Shown: positions 44,501-54,689 of the stretch, piece by piece | Numbering within the stretch: the stretch's first letter is position 1 | Layout: the number at the start of each line of letters is the position of its first letter | Source: Dipteris shenzhenensis | Lineage: Eukaryota; Polypodiophyta; Polypodiopsida; Gleicheniales | Length of the DNA: 64,000 nt | Direction: 5' to 3' (one strand) | Assembly (NCBI GenBank): GCA_047967505.1 | Contig: CM106540.1 | Notes under the pieces: model-generated | Seen by the model: only the letters and a program-made list of their open reading frames with translations | Databases searched by the model: none | Told to the model about the DNA's origin: nothing | Made by a program: the position numbers and the translations under genes

Positions 44501-45377
44501 GATGGGTGTACCTCTTTAAGAACATTTCAATACCACCTAGGTTAAGGCGTAGGAAAAGTATTGTGCCCATCGGATATGCTTTGCATGGTCAATCGAGCAT
44601 TAAATACAATTTTTCCCTTAGTGTCATGCACATCTGTAAAAAAACACGCTGCTAGGTGTGTTATCCGATCAAGTACTTATCCGATGGGAATGCCACTTTG
44701 CATGTAAGTCAAATCCACATAGTTGAAGGTGTGTGCAAGGTATTGTACCCATCGGATATGCTTTTCATTGTCGATCAAGCATAAAACACCGTTTTTGCCT
44801 TAGTGTCATGCACAACCAAATAAAAACTGGGCTATAGGTGTGTTATTCAAACAAGTACTTATCGAATGGGGGCTCCACTTTGCACGCAAGTCTGTTTCAA
44901 CTACGTTGAGGTGCATGCAAAGTATTGTCACCATCGGATATGCTTTGCATAGTCGATCACGCATTATACACCATTTTTTCCCGAGTGATATGCACATCCG
45001 CAAAAAAACACGCCCTTAGGTGTGTTATCTGACCAGGTACTTATCGGATGGGTGTGCCTCTTTGATCAATACCACCTAGGTTAAGGCATAGGAAAAGTAT
45101 TGTGCTCATCGGATATGCTTTGCATGGTCGATCGAGCATTAAATACCATTTTTGCCTTAGTGTCATGCACATCCGTTAAAAAACATGCTGCTAGGTGTGT
45201 TATCCGATCAAGTACTTATGCGATGGGAATGCCACTTTGCATGTAAGTCAATTCCACCTAGTTGAAGGTGTGTGCAAGGTATTGTGCCCATCGGATATGC
45301 TTTGCATTGTCGATCAAGCATAAAACACCGTTTTTGCCTTAGTGTCATGCACAACCATATAAAAACACGGCCGTAGG
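35528..45377. repeat. Satellite array, 182-bp monomers in a 2.73-kb higher-order repeat
   Basis: About 53-54 monomers of 182-183 bp all begin GTTAT(C/T) or GTTAATC and share CTTATCGGATGGG, CATCGGATATGC and a CGCAAAAAAACACG-like end. Three monomer types alternate strictly (for example starts at 41200, 41383, 41565 and 41747), giving a 547-bp trimer. Trimers fall into classes Xa, Xb and Y by diagnostic sites in the middle monomer (CCATGAAAAAACACGG versus CCATATAAAAACACGG; GGTCCTAAG versus GGTCCTAGG). They follow the order Xa-Y-Xb-Xa-Y three times, with a last incomplete Xa-Y-Y. All open frames are by-products of the repeat. The first monomer (35528-35653) has an internal deletion. Confidence 0.95.
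37686..37930. mobile_element. MITE inserted in the satellite, 245 bp
   Basis: The ends are imperfect inverted repeats: ACACTATACTGGAGAATTTG at the left and, read inward from the right, AACACTGTATTAGGGAATTT. They are flanked by AAGTA at 37681-37685 and 37931-37935, which in all other monomers occurs once (CCAAGTACTTATCGG). Inside are two diverged direct copies of a TTCAAGTAA.GGGTT...GGCCAAA segment. It has no coding capacity, and the superfamily is unclear. Confidence 0.88.
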
Positions 45378-46680
45378 TTTGAGGAATCAAATGTGGGAGT
45401 GAAGGGTCTCCACTAGTGCTAGCATTTCTACTCGAGGTGACTGCAACACAATCACTTTATATCAAAAGGCATAACATTGGGATCACATAGCATCAAGGGG
45501 GAGTGGTAGTAGGCATACTGAAGATGAGTGGTTGAGCAACAGATGAGTGATGAGAGTTGGATGAGGGAGCATGGAGAAAAGTAGAGCAGAGACAAAAAAG
45601 AGCTAGAGGAGGGGTGTGGAGCAAAGTAGCAGAGCATGGGTGGATCAGAGCAACGTAGCAAAATGCCAAATGCCACGGATCTTATATATATTATAAAGTT
45701 CGAGCCACCGTGGTGGCTGGAGCCTAGAGTTCCATCCATACTTATTGCAGGACATTGTGGTGGAATCTTAGGCACCACCCTAGATGGGCTGGTAATCATG
45801 AAGAAGATGCCATGTGGTGCCACTCTGGTCGCTGGTAATTAATTGCCAGCCCAGTGGAATCTTAGCCATGATAGATGTGGCTGATGAGAGCCACCACCAC
45901 CGGGCAGTAATTCCCACAAAGGTAAATCATGAAGCTCTAATCACTCATTACCATGCAGTCTAGTTCTCTACTGATCATGCGAGCCTGGTGACTCGTAACT
46001 TTTACTGCACTCATATTGATCATGCATACTTAAGCCGAGTGGTGGGTGAGTGGTGGCTGGTAATTTTAACTGCCAGCCTGGTGGAATCATAGCCACAATA
46101 GACGTGGATGTAATGACTCATTACCATGCACTCTAGTACACTACTGTGAGCATGCGAGCCTGGTTACTGGTAAGTTTGATTGCACTCGTAGTGATCATGC
46201 ATGCTTAAGTGCGGTGGTGGGTGAGTGGTGGCACGGTGGAATTGTAGCCATGACAGACGTGGCTGGACAGCCACCACCATTGGGTAGTAATTCCCACAAA
46301 ATTAAATCATGAAGCCTAATCACCTCTAATCCCTCATTACCATGCACTCTAGTACTCTCCTTAGCATGCAAGCCTGATGATTGGTAATTTACTGCACTCA
46401 TAATAATCATGCATGCAAGCCCAGTGGTGGTAACTGGAAGCTAAGTGATTGCGGGCCACTACAGTGGTTGGTAATTAACTACCATCCTAGTTCTTAGCTA
46501 CCACCACAGATGTGGGTGGGAATCTTAGATGCCACCACCTCTAATCATTCATTACCATGCAAGTCAGTACTGTCTCGAATTAATCAAAATTTGGGCCAAC
46601 CACTGCGGTGGCTCTCACCTTGACAGTAGTCAGAGGCTACAACCACCGTGGTGGCTCTCACTTTGACAATGTAGTCAGGC
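45378..46680. repeat. Diverged repeats with CCACC...GGTGGCTGGTAATT motif
   Basis: After the satellite ends, 45700-46680 carries several diverged units with GTGGTGGCTGGTAATT, CATTACCATGCACTCTAGTA, GATCATGCATGCTTAAG and GGTGGAATCATAGCCA, spaced roughly 170-190 bp. No gene is supportable. The 45636-45842 frame is part of the repeat. Confidence 0.65.
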
Positions 46681-46943
46681 TACAAACCCTGTTCCATTCC
46701 CTTAACTGTTTTGTCTTCTATCCCTCTCGACCGGTTCATTCTCCCTTGCAATCTCAAGCGTCCACTATTCCATTTCCTTCATTGCTTCATCTTCTATCCC
46801 TCTTGACCATTTCTTTCTCCCTTGCAATCAAACTACAAACTCAAGCCTCCACTATTCTATTTCCTTCACTGTTTCATCTTTAATCCCTCTCAACCATTTC
46901 TATCTCCCTTGCACTCTTCCTACAACTTCTATCCCCTCTCGTA

Positions 46944-48415
46944 ATGGACCCTGCACAGTCCGGGGACTCCTCACACAATCTTTCCTCTCCCTCTGCAGCA
47001 CATTACAAGAGCCCCTCCTCCCCCGATCGTGAAATCATGACATATGGGAGCCCCTCTCTCGCTCTTCAAAAGCCCAATTCGGATGCTCTCCAAAACTTCA
47101 CCAAGTTGGTACAAGAGGTGAATGTGAAGGAGGGACAACTAGTCTGTCAAGGTCAAAAGATTACCATCAATGAAAGCATGATTGAAAATGCTCTAGGAAT
47201 TTCTAGAGGTAGTTTGCAAGCACACTTTTTCGAGAAGCAATGGAAGAGACAAGATATTATAGATGTATATCCAATGCTGAAATTAGTAAAGATGGTGGAG
47301 TCAAGATTTTGAGCTTGCCAATAGACCTCCAAGATGTGCTAAAGAAGACCATTCACTTGTTTCTTGATACAAGAGGAGCTTGCAAATTCTGGTAGGTTCA
47401 AGCAATAGTAGAGCAATTGAAAGGACGTGATGTATCTTTCTTAAGTACGATCTCCAAGAGCGTGTTAACCAACCTGAAGAATTGCATGGATGGCAAATCC
47501 CAATTGTCATCTCAGTCTATTGGAGATGCAATGCACCTGATGAAATCTACCCTCAGTGGGATTTTGAGCAATACGATAAGCAGATCAGAATGTGACTTTT
47601 CTACAAGAGAAAGCGACAGATGCAGTAAAGGCAGCACAACTTGAGAAAAGTATCAAGGAAGGTGCATAAGCCAAGGTAGAGGAGACACAAGTGAGGGCCT
47701 TGTAGGCACAAGAGCAAGCTAAGGCCGCTACAAAATTGGTCGACATGGAAAGGCATAGAAGAGAAGAAGCAAAGAAGCACATGAAGGAGCTCCAACCTTC
47801 AAGATAGCCTCAAAGAAGTGATAAATGAACATGGTGGACAAGGAGCTCGAAAAGATGCGAAAGGATCTTGAAGATCAGAGAGAAAAAAAGAGGGTCTTTA
47901 GAAATGGCTCTGCAACATGTAGAAACATTGAACATTGAAAAAGACCACATGATGGAGGAGTTGAAAAGGGAGAATGCAAAAACCAAAAAGATGATGTAGG
48001 CGACAGAGCTTAAGGCCAGGCAGGATGGGGAAAAGAACAACTGGGGTGGAGAAGACAATGAAGTAGCTCTCTAGGCTAGGAAGGATGCAAAGAGTAGGCA
48101 TGGTGGAGCAGTTCTAGCCACCATGGTGGATCAAATAGCAGCATCCACGGTGAGGGTAGTTTTTTTGAAACACTGTTGTTGGACGTCCAAAGAGTAAGCT
48201 ACAAAACCCTGCAAGAAGATCATGATAGATGTGTGCACGAGCTTGCCGTGGCTTTTGACAGTTATGAAAAGCAATCCGTCATCTTGAGAGATTTCCAAAC
48301 TAGAGTGGAAGTCTTGGAAACGGCCCATGAAGATGTTTTTCAGCAATTTACGCAGGTTCAACAAATGATGAGAGATTCAGATGAAGTTGTTGCACAGAGT
48401 GAGCAAAAAGTGTAG
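46944..48415 (+). pseudogene. Decayed ORF with coiled-coil C-terminal half, unrecognised
   Basis: I do not recognise the family. 46944-47312 is an open frame starting MDPAQSGDSSHNLSSPSAAH with a folded-looking part (VKEGQLVCQGQKITINESMI, ENALGISRGSL). The reading continues in shifted frames (47300-47640: ILSLPIDLQDVLKKTIHLFL; DAMHLMKSTLSGIL). It then becomes Lys/Glu-rich, coiled-coil-like sequence (47640-48060) and 48176-48415 (VSYKTLQEDHDRCVHELAVA, FQTRVEVLETAHED). A TATA-less, Ser-rich N-terminus plus coiled coil resembles accessory ORFs of plant retrotransposons, but this is a guess. At least three frameshifts and several stops are seen. Confidence 0.5.
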
Positions 48416-49194
48416 GAGATGAAGGAGAATATCTGCAGCCTTCGATGAGGGAGGAAGGAATTAAGAAGAAACTTCGTCATGTATAGAGCAAGACTGTGGT
48501 ATTGACGGCCACAATAGTTAAATCGGTTGCCTATCTTGCTATGCAGTAGGGTCCAAAATGCATGGTGTGCCATACCCCCATCATAGATGAATGTTGTATC
48601 TGATGGCCTGTGTGCTACCAACTTGTGCACTTTTTTTGCTTTGGAGTGCTTGTGCATACAAAATCTAGCTGTAGAGAATTCCATTTTCCATTGCCAAGGT
48701 CATAGACAGATCAAATGTGCATGCCTGCTATAGCTATCTATGACGAGAAAGTAGATGCTGCAACTCAATTTGCCATTTGGGCATAAGATCTTAAAGACAA
48801 GGAGCTAAATTGAAGAAGGCCAAGCTGAGAGCCTGACTATGAGGAAAAGGAGCCTAAAGGGAGGAACCAACCCCCTTCTTCAGGGAAGGAGCAAGAAGGC
48901 CCGATCCTGCAACCAAGAAGCTCAAATAAAGGAAAGAGGAAGCGGCATGAAGGGAGGTGCCAGGCCCCTATAGGAAGGAACCAGCCCCATTCTGGAAGGG
49001 GGTAAGGAGGGCCGAGCCTGCAATCAAAGAGCTCAACAAGGAGTCCTTGAGATGTAATCTAAAGTAAGAGAGTCTTTGAGATTGTAATCTATGTAATTTG
49101 TGTGCAATTTATTGAATTGTTAATCTTCTCTAGAGTGCAATATTTTCTCAACTATGTGACTAGATAGTGTCCTTTGATCCACGCCAGCACGGTG
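48416..49194. other. No gene seen; possible tail of the coiled-coil relic
   Basis: Frames are short and broken. At 48860-49030 a GGAGGAACCAACCCCCTTCT-like unit is present three times, encoding a Pro/Lys-rich stretch in one frame. This may be the decayed end of the preceding ORF. Confidence 0.4.
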
Positions 49195-49450
49195 ATAATA
49201 ATGAGATGAAAGATTTGATTTGACAAGTAATGTGAGACAAAAAAATTCGATTAGATCGCTATTGTGAGACTGAAAGATTTCAATTAGTGAACTAAATTGA
49301 GATGAAAGATTTCGATTGGACAACTAATGTGAGATGAAAGATTTTGATTAGACAACTAACATGAGATTGAAGAATGAGAAGGTCGGGCTCAATGAACTTA
49401 AAGATTTTGATTACCAAACTAACATGAGACTGAAGATTCAGAAGGTCGGG
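49195..49450. repeat. Minisatellite with ~42-bp GATGAAAGATTTCGATTAGACAACTAA-type units
   Basis: About six diverged copies of a unit containing GAGATGAAAGATTTCGATT and AACTAATGTGAGA. The last two copies are longer and add GAGAAGGTCGGG...TCAATGAACT. Confidence 0.75.
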
Positions 49451-49792
49451 TCAATGAACTCTTCCTATTTAAGTGCATTGCTGGCACAACTAAGAGCCAT
49501 TACAAAATCTAGCCCCAAAACTCTGTACACTAATCCAAACTTTGTACACCGATCCACCTACAATGAATATATGGCATACCGAAATAACTTTGGAATGATG
49601 TTGTTCTATCTGAAAACCATGTTGGATGGCATCCTTGCAAAAACAGACCCGAAGAAGGAGGAAAATAGTTGCAAGGAGGACATGCTTTGGTGGTGGGTGC
49701 ATAACTTAGAGTTGGCAAATACTGTGAATATTGGTTTCCCTAGCTATTGTTTTTCCTATTCCTTTAAGGTACTTGTCAAGCTCATGATGTAG
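49451..49792 (+). CDS. Hypothetical ORF fragment downstream of minisatellite
   Basis: The frame (49361-49792 including repeat) encodes SALLAQLRAITKSSPK, YNEYMAYRNNFGMMLFYLKT and a Trp-rich MLWWWVHNLELAN. There is no recognisable domain, good start context or splice structure. It could be a decayed retroelement piece or chance. Confidence 0.25.
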   Translation, partial: SMNSSYLSALLAQLRAITKSSPKTLYTNPNFVHRSTYNEYMAYRNNFGMMLFYLKTMLDGILAKTDPKKEENSCKEDMLWWWVHNLELANTVNIGFPSYCFSYSFKVLVKLMM

Positions 49793-50205
49793 GTTTCTTT
49801 TGGCAGGACATGATAGAGGCGCGAAGAGGTATAGAGTGCAAAGGCTAGGATGAAGAGGAAACCCAGCGAAAGGGGGAGTTACTATGGGCGTATAAGTTGG
49901 CAGAGTCAAGCAAGTAGTGTGTAATCCAAGTGTGTGAAGAGTTTTGCCATTGTGCAGCAGACTGGCCTCAAGAGAGCTGGGAGATGCTTTCCATAGAGAG
50001 GTTGATAAGATAGTTGGGAGTTTGGAATTTCCTTGAAAAAGAAAAATGTCGTGTTTTGAAAGAATAAAAATCTTGCAAACATTTCTTGAACTTTTGCACT
50101 TTCTCATGGTGCTTGTAATACCTGATTTTGTATCGACCTACTTCCATGTTAGTACTTAAATGTTTTAAGTATCCCGGTGTTTGAAATTTGACGGTCAACA
50201 ATAAC
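49793..50205. other. No gene seen
   Basis: Short frames on both strands only, with no domain, repeat or RNA signature recognised. Confidence 0.5.
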
Positions 50206-50895
50206 CAATCTAAAGGGCACTAGCATTATGCAACAAATTTTAGAATGGCATGGTAGTAGTGTAGGGATAGCACAGTATTAGTGCAAGATTAGTGCAGGAT
50301 AAGTTATCGCCATTGTGGTGGTTGGTTGCACTAGGATATTAATAGCCACCAGCACGGTGGTTTGCTTCTATTATTACAACATGAATGGATTTGTAGGATG
50401 CATGGATTCGTTATGGAAAACTAGCACGGTGGTTGTTGGGATATACTAAAAGCAAGAATGGGATGAAATCTGATAGTAAACAAAATGATAAACAATCTAA
50501 AGGGCACTGTTTTAGTATAGCACTGTGCAACAAATTTTAGGATAGGATGGTAGTAGTGAAGGGATAGTACGGTAGTAGTGCAGGATAAGTGCAGGATAAG
50601 TTATCGCCAACGCGGTGGTTGGTTGACTATGATATTAACAACCACCAACATGGTGGTTTGCTTCTATTATTACAAGATGAATGGATTTGTAGGATGTGTG
50701 GATTCGTTATGGGAAACCAGAGCGGTGGTTGTTGGGATATACTAAAAGCATGCGATGAAATCTAATGGTTAACGAAATGATAAACAATCTAAAGAGCACT
50801 ATTTTAGTATAGCACAGTGCAACAAATTTTAGGATAGCATAGCAGTAGTGTAGGGATAGCACGGTAGTAGCGTAGGATAAGTTATCACCATGCCT
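50206..50895. repeat. Tandem repeat, ~290-bp unit, about 2.4 copies
   Basis: CAATCTAAAGGGCACT-type unit starts lie at 50206, 50493 and 50785 (periods 287 and 292). Each unit contains CAACAAATTTTAGGATAG, GCAGGATAAGTTATCGCCA, ACGGTGGTTTGCTTCTATTA and GTTGTTGGGATATACTAAAA. The third copy breaks off near 50895. Confidence 0.88.
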
Positions 50896-50999
50896 CTCTT
50901 GGATGTTTTTTTGTATCAAAACTCTTCGACTACTACATCCCACTTCTCATAGGTTGTTCCCCAATTATCCTTAAATATTTCCTTAACCTTGTAGTTAGG

Positions 51000-52431
51000 T
51001 TTTGTGCACTACCACAAAAAGTATGGCTCATCGTCCTCGTTCTACCCAGAATGTGCGACAACTGCAAAGTTATCCTCCTCTTCTAGACAATCAGTGAGGT
51101 CATCAAAACTCTCCCCAAACTATGGCGAGTGGTTTGTCTCTCCATTGACAATCGTCATGATCCCTAGTATGATGCATGCACTGCAAAAACAAGAAAGTTT
51201 TCTCGTTTTAATCAATTGGTTGTTTGAAAAGCCTCATATGCTGTGTAGACCACGAACTCCTTTAATTTTCTCGCAATCGTGCCGGCTTCTCCTTTGCACT
51301 TCATCTACTTTCACTTCGTGGAATACTCTACATACTATAGTATTCTTAAGGCTTTGTTTACTGTATGTTGAATGCGTGCCTATGGAGAGGTTGGCTGTAA
51401 GCCATGTTACAGCATCATGGGCATCATTGAGTTTTTCTTGAGGGCATGCTACTATTGGTGTTTAAACAGAGCTTGCTTAATAATAGCACCACATCCATCA
51501 TGTTCACCCTCACCATGGCTAGACCAAAAGAAATTCCACATCATGTCTAGATCGGTGAGGGATTTGAAACTTGAGACGAAGTAGAATCCATGTGCTGATT
51601 TAAATTGAGAGGCAGCACCACACCAAATGTTGTTTTATATTTCCTGCATGGGGATTTTCCTTTTTTAGCCATTCCCAATGCAATAGAAAAGCATGTTGAA
51701 CAAATAGGGTGCCATGTTCCCTATGATCTCAAATGTAGAAATGGTACGTGCGTTGCACTCACCTGAACTTTTGTGAGTCAGTAGGTAGATTGGCCAGGCG
51801 TGGAAGAATCAAGCAAATGACTGTATGTGATATGCACAAGAATTGTTATCTGCTTGTTGTACCAGTGAGCACTTTGTATCTCATCTTGTTCTTGAAAAGA
51901 ATAATTTTTTGTAAAATCTATGATAGATACAATAGTGTCATAGGGAAAATTGGCAAGGCACTTCCTGAACTGCTTATCCTGCCTGATGGTCATGAAATTG
52001 TGAAGCACTTATTTTGGGATGGACTAAACCATGGGATCTACAAGCTCCCTTGGCTGGGTGCTCTTATATGACAATAGCCATATCTTTTTATTGGATCCTT
52101 CAACATTGACATTTTCAAATCTCCTCCATTTTAGAGTAACATGGTTGTCTTCCCTCATTTCATTTGGACAAACATTGAATGTCTTCTTCTTCATCTTTAA
52201 ACTGCACTTCTTGCATGTGTCCTGAATGCATTCAATCATGTGCCACCACTCATGGTGTCCCTTTGGACAAACCACTGGCTCCCATAGAGACCTTAGGCTA
52301 CAAAACCTACCCTCCCTTGCAGCACATGATGAGGATCCAGGTGGCCTACAGACTGCGCATTCATTGGAGAGGCATGGGCATCGATCCCCATGGAGTAATG
52401 CTCCAACATGATTAGATCTCAAGTCATTCAT
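51000..52431 (-). pseudogene. Decayed transposase-like gene, minus strand
   Basis: Minus-strand pieces in order are: 52431-52024 with a Cys/His-rich region (CPKGHHEWWHMIECIQDTC, KKCSLK) and LKWRRFENVNVEGSNKKI; 52008-51778 with FMTIRQDKQFRKCLANFPYD and IIDFTKNYSFQEQDEIQSAH; and, in another frame near 51500-51540, WNFFWSSHGEGEHDGCG followed by AIIKQAL. Acidic Asp and SHG.GE.DG.G motifs in this order occur in a group of uncharacterised, transposon-associated eukaryotic proteins. The enzymatic role is inferred only. Frames shift several times and stops are common. Confidence 0.5.
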
Positions 52432-52689
52432 AGCTTGCCGAGCCAGGTCAAAGTCTATGTGTGTTTTGCAACAACAAACATTCTTGTCTTTGAGTTTCTT
52501 GACATACTAGGGCTTACAATGTGCAAAGATCCTCTGCCCAATTGAAATGTCTGGACTCTGATCATAAACTGGAGATACAACTCCGTCTACTGACCCAACC
52601 TATGGGAACAATAGAACAATGAGCCCCCTTTTTGCTACTACTAAAAGAATACAAAACACAGTCTATTTAAAGTATATAATGAAGCAAAA

Positions 52690-53290
52690 CAATTTTCAAC
52701 CACCGCGTTGTTTAGGACAATCATAATTTCAATCACCGGGCTAATTTAGGACACGTTTAGGAGAGTTAACTACTGGGCTGGTTTAGGACAATCACAATTT
52801 CAACCATCGGGATGGTTTAGGACACTGTCATAGTTTCAACTACCGGGATGGTTTAGTTTGACGGTCTCAACTTCACATATTAGATAATAACAAATATATT
52901 GCTTTTCATTTCTGAATTTCATAATTAGAAAATAACAATATATTGCTTTTCATTTCTGAATTTCACAATTTAACAGTGGTATATGACTCGAATAGTAGGA
53001 AATTAAATTTAATGAATTTAAGTACTAAGAAACACAATAATATCAACCATCATGCTGGTCAATAACTAATTTCTATTCAACCAAGCTGGTTCAGGACAAT
53101 CATATATTTGGTGATTGAGCTGAAGCAGCCACAGTTGCATGATGTTCCAACCACCAGGCTGGTTTAGTAAAATAACAATATATTGCGAAATATATTGCTG
53201 TTATTTTTTGCTCAACCATGTCACTGGGCTGGACAACAAGTAATGCCCATTCAGCCATGCTGGTTTAGACACCACTAACCTACGTTGTAT
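52690..53290. repeat. Short dispersed-tandem repeats, (A/C)AACCACCGGGCTGGTTTAGGAC type
   Basis: At least five units of CAAC(C/T)A(C/T)CGGG(C/A)TGGTTTAGGAC with variable AATCATAATTT spacers occur in 52695-52870. Looser copies occur at about 53080, 53145, 53225 and 53260, and a TAGAAAATAACAATATATTGC segment is doubled at 52880-52950. Confidence 0.7.
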
Positions 53291-54689
53291 CTAGCATGTG
53301 TATGATGTGCTCCTCAAATACCTTACGACCTGTCTGCTTCTTACAGATGTCCTTTCTATTTGGAGAAACTCTCGTATTTTTGTGCCAACCTGATGTAGCT
53401 GCCTCGAATGCTCCCACTAATCATGACACCATAGTTCGTGTTCTTCGCTCTGATGGTGGCAATGATCTAATGCATGCACCTGCAACTGCTTCTTGCTTTG
53501 TTGCTCTGCAAGGAGTCTTCTTTCTTCTCATTGTTTCAACCTTCACAGATGTTGCAAAAGTATCTTCTGTTTTCGATTCGATAGCGTGCCAGCGCTTTCA
53601 TTGACCCACACTCTGTTCCTTGTGCCTTACCTAGCTTTTCGACTTTCCGATCTTGAAGCTTCTGTCTGCTTCTCTTGAAAGCCATGACAAGCTACATGTT
53701 GCCATTAATGCCATGGCCATGATCAGACCCAGAGAAGCTAGCTGGTAAGGCAAGCAAAGAATAGAAGACAACTTAGCCAAAAGAAGACAATGGCAAACCA
53801 AAGTCTGTGCAAGGTCACATCGAGGTGCATGCAAGTTGCAAGGCATTTGCAGGGCAGGGATAGGTTGTAGGTACTTAATCTTCCAAGATTTAAAAGGCGG
53901 GAGGTGTGAAAATTTAAAATTTGTGGGAGTAGTGAAATTTCAGCCACCGGTTTTTTGCCCTCTGGTGATACACATGAGCAGAATTGAATATTGCAAACAA
54001 GTGCAATGTGGCATAAAATGCTTCAAAACACAAATAGGACAAAGGGCACGCTATCAGGTTTGATGGTGTGTATTATTAAATGCAATGACCTTTGGCTTGC
54101 TTACGAGCCATATCGCAAGCAAGTGCATGGAAAAAGAAACAATTCAAAATTGTAAATAGTGGTGGAATTAAAATATCTTTGCACATGCACAAATTGCACT
54201 TTTCCAACTTCTTCCATTTTAGGGTGAATCTAGATACCAATATAAAAAACTATCAATGTTTAAAGACCACCATGCACTAGTCCCAATAGTTTGCATTCCA
54301 AATTTTCAATCTGTTTTGGTTTTCAACCAAAAAAAAAAAAGTTATGGAGCGTGCCCTCAAATGGGTATGCATCACTTTAGCACAACACTGGAGGCCCATT
54401 AACCCATGCATAATGATCTCATTTAGGTGTGTCCTTGGGTTTAGGAGAAGCTCACGTAGTGTAATTTTGAATGATTAATTGGTTGCATGTATGTATAGAA
54501 CAAAATTTTGATGTTTTTGAATAAATTACTATATCCTATAGTCTTTAGGATGTATGATTCACATGAAAAATAGCACTTGTAATGCTTTAATACTCTCATT
54601 CCGAATCCTTATTCCATAATTTTTTTCTCTCATGTTCAATTTGGAATGGGTACTACAACTTGAAGACAAAGTTTGCTGAATTCTGTTGA
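53291..54689. other. No gene seen
   Basis: A 102-codon plus frame at 53296-53604 has no recognisable domain and poor context. AT content is high and an A-run lies at 54330-54341. No repeat family is recognised. Confidence 0.45.

Noticed and set aside
35528-45377. Dozens of similar 60-120-codon ORFs, or a CRISPR-like array
   Set aside because: The ORFs repeat with the 182-bp satellite period and change frame freely. There are no unique spacers between short repeats, so it is not a CRISPR array.
52024-52431. Intact 135-codon zinc-finger gene
   Set aside because: The frame is one piece of a longer minus-strand relic whose later parts are in other frames with stops.
53296-53604. 102-codon plus ORF as a gene
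   Set aside because: No domain, no start context, no splice signals and no open neighbouring frame were seen.
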